Source: an uncultured Muribaculaceae bacterium (GTDB lineage Bacteria > Bacteroidota > Bacteroidia > Bacteroidales > Muribaculaceae). From it: 15,190 nt of DNA. The stretch lies in the NCBI GenBank assembly GCA_934663645.1, contig CAKUKR010000058.1, positions 1-15,190 of the forward strand, given 5' to 3'. Numbering within the stretch: the first letter of the stretch is position 1; every line of letters begins with the position of its first letter. The notes beneath the pieces are model-generated. The model was not told where the DNA came from and made no database searches. It was given only the letters and a program-made list of their open reading frames with translations. Position numbers and translations under genes: made by a program. This document shows, piece by piece, positions 7,956-15,190 of the stretch.

Positions 7956-7987
7956 CTTGCACAGTATCGGGAAAAGCAGTAATTTTG
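7956..7987 (+). promoter_or_regulatory. Predicted promoter of tRNA-fMet
   Basis: CTTG at 7956-7959 and TAATTTTG at 7980-7987 are separated by exactly 20 bases, a clean Bacteroidota -33/-7 pair. The transcript would start near 7994, about ten bases before the mature tRNA end. Confidence 0.75.
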
Positions 7988-8003
7988 CACTCGAAAATGA
8001 CAC

Positions 8004-8078
<75 letters not shown>

Positions 8079-8113
8079 AGAAAGACCGACATTTGAGCCG
8101 GTCTTTTCTTTTT
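8079..8113 (+). terminator. Rho-independent terminator of tRNA-fMet
   Basis: AAAGACCG (8081-8088) pairs perfectly with CGGTCTTT (8099-8106) around a ten-base loop. A T-rich tail, TCTTTTT, follows to 8113. It starts immediately after the CCA end and lies 26 bases before the pseudouridine synthase start. Confidence 0.85.
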
Positions 8114-8139
8114 ATACCGCACACATACCCCTCACTGCA

Positions 8140-8820
8140 ATGGAAGTTATCTACGAGGACAACCATATCATCATCGTCAACAAGGCAGTCGGCGAGATAG
8201 TCCAAGGCGACAAGACCGGCGACACTCCACTTTCGGAAATTGTAAAGCAGTATCTGAAAGAGAAGTACAACAAGCCGGGCAACGTGTTCTGCGGCGTTGT
8301 GCACCGCCTCGACAGGCCCGTTTCCGGCCTCGTGATTTTCGCCAAAACTTCCAAGGCGCTGTCGCGGCTCAACGAGATGCTGCGCAAGGGGGAAATACAC
8401 AAGACCTACTGGGCTCTCGTGGAGGGCAAGCCGCCGAAGGCGGAAGACTTGCTCGTGGATATGCTCGTCTCTGACGGCCGCATCAACAAGACGTTCCGCT
8501 CACGCCCGGGCGACAAGGACGCCAAGTCATGCCGGCTGGAATACAAGACCGTTGCACACGGCGACCGATATACGCTGGTTGAAGTAAACCTGCTCACCGG
8601 GCGAAAGCACCAGATACGCGCACAGCTGTCGCTCGCCGGGTGTCCGATAAAGGGCGACCTGAAATACGGCGCACGGCGCAGCAATCCCGACGGAGGCATC
8701 TCGCTGATGGCCCGCCGCATACAGTTCGTCCACCCGGTTTCGCACAAGGAAATCGACCTCACCGCAGAGCCGACTGCCGAAATGAGTAGGATACTCAACG
8801 ACGCTTCCCCTGCGCGATGA
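8140..8820 (+). CDS. RluA-family RNA pseudouridine synthase
   Basis: A 226-residue enzyme that would convert specific uridines of rRNA or tRNA to pseudouridine. The RluA signature HRLDRPVSGLVIFAK is at 55-69, with the catalytic aspartate at Asp58. Other conserved blocks are YWALVEG (about 90-96), LVEVNLLTGRKHQIRAQLS (about 147-165), GDLKYGA and LMARRIQFVHPV. There is no N-terminal S4 domain, as in short RluA/RluC-like members; the target site cannot be read from sequence. ATG at 8140-8142. It follows tRNA-fMet and its terminator on the same strand. I see no TAnnTTTG box between them, so it may depend on read-through of the tRNA terminator or on an atypical promoter. Its last 26 bases overlap the 3' end of bioGC on the other strand. 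Confidence 0.93.
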   Translation: MEVIYEDNHIIIVNKAVGEIVQGDKTGDTPLSEIVKQYLKEKYNKPGNVFCGVVHRLDRPVSGLVIFAKTSKALSRLNEMLRKGEIHKTYWALVEGKPPKAEDLLVDMLVSDGRINKTFRSRPGDKDAKSCRLEYKTVAHGDRYTLVEVNLLTGRKHQIRAQLSLAGCPIKGDLKYGARRSNPDGGISLMARRIQFVHPVSHKEIDLTAEPTAEMSRILNDASPAR

Positions 8821-10174
8821 AGTACAGCGGACGGTAAGTGAGGTAGCAACGCCCCTGCTCGTCATGGGGGATGGCCTCTATCAGCGGGCCCATGCCCAGT
8901 TTCTGGTTTGACGAGCCGCCTACGCCGGTGAGCCGCAGGTGCATCAGCGCATCCTTGGCCGTCGGAAATGTCACACGAATGTCCTCGACCGAGGTTTCCA
9001 CCTGCACGAAAAACTCATCCAGCCACCCGCGTATGCACTCAGGCGTGCGGTAAAGCATCGGCGACGGACGAAGAGCGTCAAACTCGCCGAGGTTGCCCGG
9101 TGCAAATGTAGAGCATGCCAGCACACCGTTTTCCGTCAGGTGTAGGCTTGCATTGCGTATGAACCCGCGCAAGTCGGCAAACCACTGTATGGCAGACGCG
9201 GAGAGTATGTAGTCCCAGCACCCTTCGGTTTCCGCGACCCACTGCTCGGCATCGCCGGTATGGTAGCGTGCCGGCACGCCAAGTTGCAGCTCGGGCGTGC
9301 GGTACAAGTCCACGCAATCTATTTCCGAAGGCTTCAGCTGCTCGGCAAACAGCCGCGTTGACAGGCCTGTCCCCTGCCCTATTTCGAGCATCCTTCCTCT
9401 GTGTGCCACGCCGCTGCGGGCGGCAAATGCGGCAAGGCGCGTGGCTATCGTGCGCTGTGCCGTGGCGTTGTCGTCGTATGTCGGTACTGATGCCTCGAAT
9501 TTGCGCCCCACGAGACGCGGATTGGGCACGGTCGAGGCAACTATTTTGGCTAGGTTCACTGCGTGTGCGCCCTCGCGCTCGCACACTTCGCAGCCGCTCG
9601 GGTGGCCTGTCCAAGCACTGCGCTGCGCTGCGGCAGGGAATATGCGGTCTGACGCGGATATGTAGGCTCGTGTCCAGAACGCCGCAGGCTCTTTCACCTC
9701 GGTTGAGGAGGCGACTGTGAGCTGACGCTTCAGAGCCTCAATGTCAGGAGATTGCGGCAGCCGCTCAGCAGCTTGGGCATAGTCGGCTGACGATGCGAAC
9801 ATACGCTTGCGGAACTTGGTCAGGTTGCGCATATCGAGGTTGTCGCGTGTTCCGAGGAATACCGCAGCCGGTATACCCCGCTCATTGTCACAGGGATGCT
9901 CTGTCCCGTTTATGGCAAAGGCGGCTGTGATGTTCTTGACACCGCGCAGTGCGCACGCTGCGGCGTGGACTCCCAGTGACCACGCATAGAGGTAAACGGT
10001 GTCGTAACGGCTTGTCAACGAGGTGTCAAACTCATAGTCGTCAAAGTCGTAGCACACCAGAACGTCCCACCCCTCGGCAGTAATGCCGTTATAGTACGAG
10101 GCATCTGTCCCCCAACCGGCAAACAGAAGAACAAGACGGCTGTTGCCGTCACACCTTAACCACTTATATTCCAT
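8795..10174 (-). CDS. bioGC: BioG-BioC fusion: pimeloyl-ACP methyl ester esterase / malonyl-ACP O-methyltransferase
   Basis: A 459-residue protein joining two biotin-synthesis enzymes. Residues 1 to about 215 form BioG, an alpha/beta hydrolase that frees pimeloyl-ACP from its methyl ester: FAGWGTD (18-24), nucleophile Ser66 in YAWSLG, NGT (89-91), and a probable catalytic His204 in EGAHAVN. The acid could be Asp96 or Asp176. From about 224 follows BioC, an S-adenosylmethionine methyltransferase that caps malonyl-ACP so that fatty-acid enzymes accept it: LEIGQGTGLST (263-273), the acidic VDL at 288-290, and SASAIQWF (325-332). The start ATG at 10172-10174 overlaps the end of bioF by 19 bases; a TTG six codons upstream is less likely. 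Such fusions are known in Bacteroidota. The domain order is the reverse of the order in which the activities act. Confidence 0.92.
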   Translation of the reverse strand: MEYKWLRCDGNSRLVLLFAGWGTDASYYNGITAEGWDVLVCYDFDDYEFDTSLTSRYDTVYLYAWSLGVHAAACALRGVKNITAAFAINGTEHPCDNERGIPAAVFLGTRDNLDMRNLTKFRKRMFASSADYAQAAERLPQSPDIEALKRQLTVASSTEVKEPAAFWTRAYISASDRIFPAAAQRSAWTGHPSGCEVCEREGAHAVNLAKIVASTVPNPRLVGRKFEASVPTYDDNATAQRTIATRLAAFAARSGVAHRGRMLEIGQGTGLSTRLFAEQLKPSEIDCVDLYRTPELQLGVPARYHTGDAEQWVAETEGCWDYILSASAIQWFADLRGFIRNASLHLTENGVLACSTFAPGNLGEFDALRPSPMLYRTPECIRGWLDEFFVQVETSVEDIRVTFPTAKDALMHLRLTGVGGSSNQKLGMGPLIEAIPHDEQGRCYLTYRPLYFIAQGKRR

Positions 10175-11313
10175 AGTTCGCGACTGATGCAATCCAATAC
10201 ATACTCTATATCCTCACGCCCCAGCGACGCATTGACGGTGAAGCGGATGCGCTCCGTCCCCGGCGGGACTGTCGGGCGGCGTATCGGCAACGCCAGCACT
10301 CCCCTCTCGCGCAGACGCGCCGAAAGGTCGAGCACGCGCCCAGCATCGCACACCATGAGCGGCACTATCTGCGAGGTTGACAAATTCGGCGTGCCGGTAA
10401 TCCGCTCTATACCCTGTCGGAACAGGCCGGCCAACTCTGCCAGCCGCTCGCGCCGCTCAGTACATTCTTCCGACAGGCGGCGCACCATGACCGAGGTATG
10501 GCGGAAACATGCCGGCGGCAATGCTGTCGAGAATATAAGCGACCGGGCGGTATTGACCAGATAGTCGTGCAGCACTGGCGACGCTATGGCAAACGCCCCC
10601 ATTGACGCTGCCGCCTTGCCGAATGTCCCTATCAGCAAATCGACGTCGCCGAGCAAGCCCAGCTCCTCGCACACCCCCAGCCCTCGCGCACCGCGCACGC
10701 CGAAGGCATGAGCCTCGTCCACATACAGCAGCATGTTGTCATGCTCGCGGCGCAGCCGGGCCATTTCAGCCAGCGGCGCGACATCGCCGTCCATGCTGAA
10801 TATCGACTCCGTGACCACAAGCACCTGATGCCCCTCGGCACTCTCCTGCGCGACTATGCGCCGCAGATGCTCCACGTCGTTGTGGCGAAACCGCTTGAAC
10901 GGCGCTCCGCTAAGTCTCATGCCGTCGATGATTGACGCATGGACGAGCCGGTCAGCGACTATCGTCATGCCGCCGCCCGACGCTATCGCGCTCACGCAGC
11001 CCGTATTGGCATGATAGCCGGAATTGAACAGCAACGCCGGCCGGCCGTAAAGGTCGGTCAGCAACGCTTCCAGCTCGCGTGCGTCACTCTGCTCGCCGGC
11101 AAGCAAGCGCGACGCTGACGAGGTCATCTCAGCTGCCCGCAGACAGTAGCCGGTGTCCTGCATCTCTGCCGCAAGGCCCATGTAGTCATTGGTCGTCATG
11201 TCGATGCACCCGTCCGGGAAACCGTCGGGGATTACGCGCAGACAATGCTCCTCGCGAAGCCTCTCGAGCGTCGCGGCAAACCTGGCATATCTGTTCACTG
11301 CCTCACTTGCCAT
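10156..11313 (-). CDS. bioF: 8-amino-7-oxononanoate synthase
   Basis: BioF condenses pimeloyl-ACP (or pimeloyl-CoA) with alanine to give 8-amino-7-oxononanoate, using pyridoxal phosphate. The 385-residue product has the alpha-oxoamine synthase pattern: TNDYMGLA (41-48), SASRLLAGE (66-74), [10 protein letters not shown] (96-105), [10 protein letters not shown] (168-177), DEAHAFG (199-205) and the cofactor lysine Lys233 in GTFGKAAAS. The ATG at 11311-11313 overlaps the end of bioA by 11 bases, which decides the start against an in-frame codon ten residues upstream. bioGC overlaps its 3' end by 19 bases. The relatives glycine C-acetyltransferase and serine palmitoyltransferase share this fold, but the biotin gene neighbours settle the assignment. 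Confidence 0.95.
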   Translation of the reverse strand: MASEAVNRYARFAATLERLREEHCLRVIPDGFPDGCIDMTTNDYMGLAAEMQDTGYCLRAAEMTSSASRLLAGEQSDARELEALLTDLYGRPALLFNSGYHANTGCVSAIASGGGMTIVADRLVHASIIDGMRLSGAPFKRFRHNDVEHLRRIVAQESAEGHQVLVVTESIFSMDGDVAPLAEMARLRREHDNMLLYVDEAHAFGVRGARGLGVCEELGLLGDVDLLIGTFGKAAASMGAFAIASPVLHDYLVNTARSLIFSTALPPACFRHTSVMVRRLSEECTERRERLAELAGLFRQGIERITGTPNLSTSQIVPLMVCDAGRVLDLSARLRERGVLALPIRRPTVPPGTERIRFTVNASLGREDIEYVLDCISRELWNISG

Positions 11314-12592
11314 ACATGACGGATATGATGTCGAGCAGCGCACTGCACAGTTTCTCGAGCTGCTCGTCTGTCACGACCATATACGGAGGCATGATGTATG
11401 CATTCTTGCCGAAGGGACGTATCCACACGCCGCGCTCCACGCACAGCCGCTGGAACTCGCCGAGGTTGACATCCTCCTTCAGCTCCACGACACCTATGCC
11501 GCCAAGCACGCGCACATCGGCGACACTCGTCCATGAACGTGCCGGCTCAAGCATACGCCGCATCTCCGCCTCCACATGAAGCACACTCTGCTGCCAGTCC
11601 TGGCTCAGCAACAGGCGCGTGGATGCCAACGCGACGGCGCACGCCAGCGGATTGCCCATGAATGTCGGGCCGTGCATCATGCACCCGGCACTGCTGCTCG
11701 ATATCATGTCGGCAATGCGGGCGGTGGTGGCGACGGCAGCAAATGTCATGAACCCGCCCGTGATGCTCTTGCCTACGAGCATTATGTCCGGCTCTACCCC
11801 CGCGTGTTCCCACGCGAACAGCTTGCCAGTGCGTCCGAAACCGGTCGCTATCTCGTCAAATATCAGGATGATGCCCCGGCGGTCGCACTCCTCGCGGAGC
11901 CGGCGCAGGTACTGCGGATGATAGAAGCGCATCCCTCCTGCCCCCTGCACTACCGGTTCGAGTATCACTGCCGCCAGTTCCTCCTCGTGTTCGTCAAGCA
12001 GACGGAGCATCGGCTCGAAGTCAGCGTCGTCCCACTCGCCGCCGAAACGGCATTGCGGCGCGTCGGCAAAGTAGCGTATCGGCAACGCTGACCCAAATGA
12101 GCCGTGCATGCCGGTCACGGGGTCGCACACCGACATGGCGTTCCACGTGTCGCCGTGGTAGCCGCTGCGGATAGTAGCGAAATTGGTTCTCTTGGGGTTG
12201 TCCTGCGCCTGGACTGCCATTTTCATGGCCACCTCCGTGGCGACAGAGCCGGAATCGGCATAGAATATATGCTGCATCGACGGCGGAAGTATCTGCAGCA
12301 ACAGCTTGCCAAGGTCTATCGCCGGCTGGTGCGTCAAACCGCCGAACATGACGTGAGACATCTTGTCTATCTGCTCTTTGGCTGCCTCTACAAGCACCGG
12401 GTGCGAATATCCGTGTATCACGCACCACCATGACGACATGCCGTCAACGAGCTCCGTGCCGTCGGCAAGCGTGATGACAGCGCCATGCGCCGATGCCACC
12501 TTGTACGTGGGCAGCGGATTGTGCGTCGATGTATAGGGATGCCACAGATGGGCGCGGTCAAATGGGTCGAAAACTTTTTCCTCGCTTATCAT
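11303..12592 (-). CDS. bioA: Adenosylmethionine-8-amino-7-oxononanoate aminotransferase
   Basis: BioA transfers the amino group of S-adenosylmethionine to 8-amino-7-oxononanoate, giving diaminopelargonate. The 429-residue product is a full-length class III aminotransferase with BioA marks: HLWHPYTS (15-22), [13 protein letters not shown] (50-62), GLTHQPA (85-91), [16 protein letters not shown] (111-126), [12 protein letters not shown] (245-256, Asp246), cofactor lysine Lys275 in LVGKSITGG, and [13 protein letters not shown] (307-319). The paired tryptophans and the [12 protein letters not shown] block are typical of BioA rather than other aminotransferases. It is first in the biotin operon and, unusually for this phylum, has a strong Shine-Dalgarno sequence and its own -7 box. 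Confidence 0.97.
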   Translation of the reverse strand: MISEEKVFDPFDRAHLWHPYTSTHNPLPTYKVASAHGAVITLADGTELVDGMSSWWCVIHGYSHPVLVEAAKEQIDKMSHVMFGGLTHQPAIDLGKLLLQILPPSMQHIFYADSGSVATEVAMKMAVQAQDNPKRTNFATIRSGYHGDTWNAMSVCDPVTGMHGSFGSALPIRYFADAPQCRFGGEWDDADFEPMLRLLDEHEEELAAVILEPVVQGAGGMRFYHPQYLRRLREECDRRGIILIFDEIATGFGRTGKLFAWEHAGVEPDIMLVGKSITGGFMTFAAVATTARIADMISSSSAGCMMHGPTFMGNPLACAVALASTRLLLSQDWQQSVLHVEAEMRRMLEPARSWTSVADVRVLGGIGVVELKEDVNLGEFQRLCVERGVWIRPFGKNAYIMPPYMVVTDEQLEKLCSALLDIISVMYGK

Positions 12593-12602
12593 AGTTGCTT
12601 TG

Positions 12603-12628
12603 CCTCCTTTTAAGCGACGACAAAGTTA
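12603..12628 (-). promoter_or_regulatory. bioA promoter -7 box and Shine-Dalgarno
   Basis: TAACTTTG on the minus strand (12621-12628) is a full -7 match. It is embedded in a 16-base stretch identical to the one at fabG. No TTG-like -33 box is visible at the right distance. AAAGGAGG (12603-12610) lies 10 bases before the bioA ATG and is a near-perfect Shine-Dalgarno, supporting that start. The -7 box is so close to the Shine-Dalgarno that the leader would be only about 20 bases. Confidence 0.55.
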
Positions 12629-12688
12629 ATCAAAATCCGCGAGAGTAAGGCGCGACCATTGCCGAAAACAGCCGACCCTCGTTCGCTG

Positions 12689-13672
12689 TCACTGCTCGCT
12701 GCCCTCACCGGCGGGAGCTGACTTTTCCTCCTGCGGCACGGGCGTTTCCTCTGCCGGCGACTTCTCCGCCGGGGCTTGCTCCGTTTTATCCTCGGTTGCG
12801 GTCGAGTCGTTCTCGCTGACAGTGGTTTCCTTCTTCTTGGTCTCCTTGCGCTTCTCGGTAGCCTTGACCGGGGTGTCGCCGGTGGTCACGGCGGCAATCT
12901 TGTATCCCTCGTCCTCGTTGACTCGCATATCTCGTGGGCCGGGGCTGACGATGACCGGCATCCCCACTTCGGCATATTTCACCAGCTCCATGATGTTATC
13001 GTTGGTCACACGGATACATCCGTGGCTAACGCGCCCGCCGATGCTCCACGGCGCACAAGTGCCATGTATGCCGATTTGGCTGCTGACAGGAGTGTTCAAC
13101 CGTATGAAACGCGGGCCGAACTGCCCCTTCTTCTTCGAGGTGCGGCCGTTGTCGTCGGTGAACAGCCAGTCCGTGCTGTCATATATGCCCGACACGGTGA
13201 AATACCCCTCGGGGGTACGTGAATCGGCCTTCTTGTGCTTCGTGCCGAACCGTTTGGCGCACGCCATGCCGTACTCCTTGACCACCTCGCCGTATTTGCT
13301 GTACAGGAAGACTTTCATCACCGCCTTGTCCACGACGATGAAATACTTATGGTCGTTGTTCAGCAGCTTGCCGGCATACTCCAGGTTCTCGTCCGCCATG
13401 CGCGGCAGTATTCCGCTCTGATACTTGTCCCAATGCCCCGAGTTGCGCATATAGTCCATCGCCTTCTCCGTGTCGGCAAACGCCATCCGCGGCTTTGGCT
13501 TCTCCTCCTCCGTCTTTTGCTGCCGGGTGCTGTCGGTGGTTAACAGGTTTGTCGAATCAAAAGGAAACGAATCGCTGTCCGCTATCATCTCCTTCTTGCC
13601 CCCCTGATTGCCGCCGCATGACATCAGCGCAACCGCTGACACACATGCTATGAATATCGCTAAAACTTTCAT
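12689..13672 (-). CDS. Lipoprotein L,D-transpeptidase (YkuD domain)
   Basis: A 327-residue cell-envelope protein that probably makes 3-3 peptidoglycan cross-links or attaches proteins to the wall. The N-terminus is a lipoprotein signal: positive Lys2, hydrophobic stretch and lipobox LMSC (16-19), so Cys19 would be lipidated. The YkuD domain spans about 108-245, with KYFIVVDKAVMKVFLYSKYG at its start, RTPEGYFTV (152-160), IGIHGT (200-205) and the catalytic SHGCIR (216-221, Cys219 with His217). After it, about 250-327 is a low-complexity tail rich in Lys, Glu, Thr and Pro without predicted structure. I chose ATG at 13670-13672 because it opens the signal peptide; upstream in-frame sequence is leader. 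No coupling to bioA is seen. Confidence 0.92.
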   Translation of the reverse strand: MKVLAIFIACVSAVALMSCGGNQGGKKEMIADSDSFPFDSTNLLTTDSTRQQKTEEEKPKPRMAFADTEKAMDYMRNSGHWDKYQSGILPRMADENLEYAGKLLNNDHKYFIVVDKAVMKVFLYSKYGEVVKEYGMACAKRFGTKHKKADSRTPEGYFTVSGIYDSTDWLFTDDNGRTSKKKGQFGPRFIRLNTPVSSQIGIHGTCAPWSIGGRVSHGCIRVTNDNIMELVKYAEVGMPVIVSPGPRDMRVNEDEGYKIAAVTTGDTPVKATEKRKETKKKETTVSENDSTATEDKTEQAPAEKSPAEETPVPQEEKSAPAGEGSEQ

Positions 13673-13770
13673 CTTCTGTTTTGTCCTCACCGTGACAGTA
13701 CTTTGCAAATCACGGCGTGGCTCGCCGGACGATACATACCCCGCATCGGTCTGAATTTTGTATTTTTGTG

Positions 13771-13803
13771 CAAATATAGGCAAATCCTGCGATATAACGC
13801 ACA
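13771..13803 (-). promoter_or_regulatory. Predicted promoter of the L,D-transpeptidase gene
   Basis: TATATTTG on the minus strand at 13771-13778 fits TAnnTTTG exactly. TGTG at 13800-13803, 21 bases upstream, is a one-mismatch -33 box. The leader would be about 90 bases. In the rest of the 208-base gap (13673-13880) I see no terminator for lpxH and no other gene. Confidence 0.55.
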
Positions 13804-13880
13804 CATTGCGCCAAAAATCAACATCAGCAGCCGATACTACCCTCAAAATCGTCGTTTTTTGCCCATTTAGATGCCGAAAT

Positions 13881-14651
13881 TCACCCGTTCCAGCGGCGCA
13901 TTGCCAACTCTTTGCCGTCAAACTCCGCGTAAGTGTACTTGTCTATCCAGTCGCCGAGCACCGCCATTTCAGCCCCGCCGGCAAGCCGGCAACAATGCTC
14001 GATGTGCAGATGCCCGTAGATGAAATAATCGATTTCGGGGTGCTTCGCGCTGTACTCCTCTGAAAATCTAATGAGCCGCGCCGGGTCGGCAACGACATTC
14101 GCCCGGCTGTCGCTGTGGCGGCTGCTGCGGCTCCACCGCAACGCAAACGGCACCGTCCAGCGCGGATGTATCGCCGCATAGAGCCGCTGGCAGAAGCGGC
14201 TGCGGAACAGGCCGCGCAACAGGCGGAACGACCGCGAGTCGCCGTCGATAGCGTCGCCATGCTCCATGTAAAACCGCTTGCCACTTATCGTCGTCTCCAC
14301 CGCACCGTCAACGACCGTAATTCCCAGCTCCGTCGGCAGGTAGTCGAATATCCATATATCATGGTTGCCGATCAGCCACGTTATCAGCACGCCTGCGTCT
14401 GACAGCTCCGCCAACTTGCCGAAAAACCGCGTGAAACCGCGAGGCACGACATAGCGGTACTCATACCAATAGTCCAGCACGTCGCCGACCAGGTATATCG
14501 CAGCCGCGTCACCCTTGACAGCGTCGAGGAAACGCACCACCCTCCGCTCCGCCCCCTTCGGGTCGCGGAAATAACCCGCACCGAGATGCAGGTCGCTCAG
14601 GAAATACACGCGCTTTCCCGACGGCAAGGTATCAGAGAAATCCGAGTTCAA
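13881..14651 (-). CDS. lpxH: UDP-2,3-diacylglucosamine diphosphatase
   Basis: LpxH cleaves UDP-2,3-diacylglucosamine to lipid X and UMP, the fourth step of lipid A synthesis, at the inner face of the cytoplasmic membrane. The product is a calcineurin-like metallophosphoesterase with every metal-binding block: SDLHLG (19-24, Asp20 and His22), GDVLDYW (56-62), IGNHD (94-98), MEHGD (129-133) and YGHLHIEH (212-219). Length (256 residues) suits the family. There is no ATG before the first motif. Candidates are TTG at 14649-14651 (used here, overlapping the upstream gene by 20 bases), TTG at 14625-14627, and the GTG at Val15 just before the first strand. The assignment is firm, the start is not. 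It is downstream of and overlaps the DUF59 gene, so the two are probably translated together. Confidence 0.9.
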   Translation of the reverse strand: MNSDFSDTLPSGKRVYFLSDLHLGAGYFRDPKGAERRVVRFLDAVKGDAAAIYLVGDVLDYWYEYRYVVPRGFTRFFGKLAELSDAGVLITWLIGNHDIWIFDYLPTELGITVVDGAVETTISGKRFYMEHGDAIDGDSRSFRLLRGLFRSRFCQRLYAAIHPRWTVPFALRWSRSSRHSDSRANVVADPARLIRFSEEYSAKHPEIDYFIYGHLHIEHCCRLAGGAEMAVLGDWIDKYTYAEFDGKELAMRRWNG

Positions 14652-15147
14652 GCTTAGCCTCCTCGCTCATCATGTCATAGCACCACACCGGGTCGAAGAC
14701 CAACTGCAAGTCAACTGCCTCCGGGCCGTCGATGCTCATCAGCTTCTGCCGCACATCCTCCATGATGAAGTCAGCCGCCGGACACCCCGGCGCAGTGAGC
14801 GTCATGTTCACATGGAGCGTCTTGTCCTCCGGCGTATAGTCAATCTTGTAAATCAGCCCGAGGTCATACACATTGACCGGTATCTCCGGGTCAAAGACCG
14901 TCCGCAGCATCTCGATAGTCCGCTGCTGCACAGCCAAAACCTCGTCCCCCACCGCAGCATCGCCGTTTTGAGCAGCATCGATTGCATCGGCATCGGCATC
15001 CGCAGCCTTATCTGCCGCATCGCTTGTCGCCACAGGAGTTGTAGCCTCCTTGGCATCTGTTGCATCGGTAGCCGTATTTGCATCGGCTGTTGGGGGTGTA
15101 ATATCGTCATTATTAGCCTCGAAAGGCTTGTTATCGTCGTTTGCCAT
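14632..15147 (-). CDS. MIP18/DUF59-family Fe-S assembly-type protein with acidic N-terminal extension
   Basis: A 171-residue protein. The C-terminal half (about 72-171) is a MIP18 (DUF59, SufT/PaaD-like) domain: DPEIPVNVYDLGLIY (86-100), LTAPGCPAADF (118-127, with the conserved Cys122) and VWCYDMMSEEAKLELG at the end. Members of this family help assemble or deliver iron-sulfur clusters; in Bacteroidota they are often annotated as SUF-system associated. The first 66 residues are low complexity, made mainly of Ala, Asp and Thr, and should be disordered; the family core does not need them. ATG at 15145-15147, with a -7-like box about 20 bases upstream. lpxH overlaps the 3' end by about 20 bases. 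No suf genes are in the window, so the pathway link is inferred from the domain alone. Confidence 0.88.
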   Translation of the reverse strand: MANDDNKPFEANNDDITPPTADANTATDATDAKEATTPVATSDAADKAADADADAIDAAQNGDAAVGDEVLAVQQRTIEMLRTVFDPEIPVNVYDLGLIYKIDYTPEDKTLHVNMTLTAPGCPAADFIMEDVRQKLMSIDGPEAVDLQLVFDPVWCYDMMSEEAKLELGFL

Positions 15148-15167
15148 AACATCTAATTATTAGACTG

Positions 15168-15175
15168 CGAAATTA
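15168..15175 (-). promoter_or_regulatory. Possible -7 box of the DUF59 gene
   Basis: TAATTTCG on the minus strand differs from TAnnTTTG at one base. It sits in a context resembling the fabG promoter: ATTTTG before it and GCAGTC at its end. The -33 region is outside the window. Confidence 0.4.
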
Positions 15176-15190
15176 GCAAAATCCCCCCAC

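Noticed and set aside
11314..11343. Longer bioF start ten codons upstream
   Set aside because: The ATG at 11313 overlapping the bioA stop gives the usual family length and a standard coupled arrangement.
11576..12091. Plus-strand frame of 171 codons opposite bioA
   Set aside because: Antisense shadow of a fully conserved bioA; no recognisable domain or start signal.
12593..12688. Terminator for the L,D-transpeptidase gene or a biotin-operator palindrome before bioA
   Set aside because: Only weak, short complementary pieces are visible; no stem with a T run and no long TTGT/ACAA-type dyad is present.
13673..13921. N-terminal extension of the L,D-transpeptidase by 83 residues, overlapping lpxH
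   Set aside because: It would bury the lipoprotein signal peptide inside the protein and cover the predicted promoter; the ATG at 13672 is preceded by normal leader.
14984..15000. Tandem GCATCG units considered as a CRISPR or intergenic repeat
   Set aside because: They lie in frame inside the DUF59 coding sequence, encode Ala-Asp repeats, and have no spacers.

Overview
The window reads as a stretch of ordinary chromosome from a member of the Bacteroidota, probably order Bacteroidales; its fairly GC-rich coding sequence would suit a Muribaculaceae-like gut bacterium, but the family is a guess. Three things support this. Several genes are preceded by the Bacteroidota-type promoter (-7 TAnnTTTG, with a TTG/TTTG-like -33 about 20 bases upstream). 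Most starts lack a Shine-Dalgarno sequence. The biotin genes include a BioG-BioC fusion, an arrangement known from this phylum. I see no prophage, insertion sequence, CRISPR array or defence island. Genes are densely packed and almost all on the minus strand.

Right-hand block (15147 down to 8795, minus strand): a MIP18/DUF59 Fe-S assembly-type protein with a disordered acidic N-terminus overlaps lpxH (lipid A synthesis), which seems to use a non-ATG start. Next comes a lipoprotein L,D-transpeptidase with its own promoter. After it lies a compact biotin operon, bioA-bioF-bioGC, whose reading frames overlap by 11 and 19 bases. BioC disguises a malonyl group as a methyl ester so that fatty-acid synthesis can extend it to pimeloyl-ACP; BioG removes the methyl group; BioF and BioA take pimeloyl-ACP to diaminopelargonate. 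bioD and bioB are not in the window.

Centre (7739 to 8820): an initiator tRNA-fMet with its own promoter and a strong terminator, followed by an RluA-type pseudouridine synthase, both on the plus strand. The synthase gene runs tail-to-tail into bioGC with a 26-base overlap. The 217 bases upstream of tRNA-fMet, up to the TetR start codon, hold a divergent promoter for the TetR gene and two inverted repeats.

Left-hand block (7738 down to 1, minus strand): a TetR-family regulator, a ketoacyl-ACP synthase III, fabG, ispD and recG lie head to tail and probably form an operon, with an internal promoter and a leader hairpin just before fabG. Then come a DbpA-like RNA helicase with a DEFD box, and the 5' part of nifJ (pyruvate:ferredoxin oxidoreductase), which has its own promoter and runs off the left edge.

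I found no convincing novel system. The points most worth a second look are the 16-base promoter element shared exactly by fabG and bioA (both needed for pimelate synthesis in this pathway), the TetR/KAS III/FabG regulatory unit with its candidate operators, the BioGC fusion, and the structured leader and intergenic elements.
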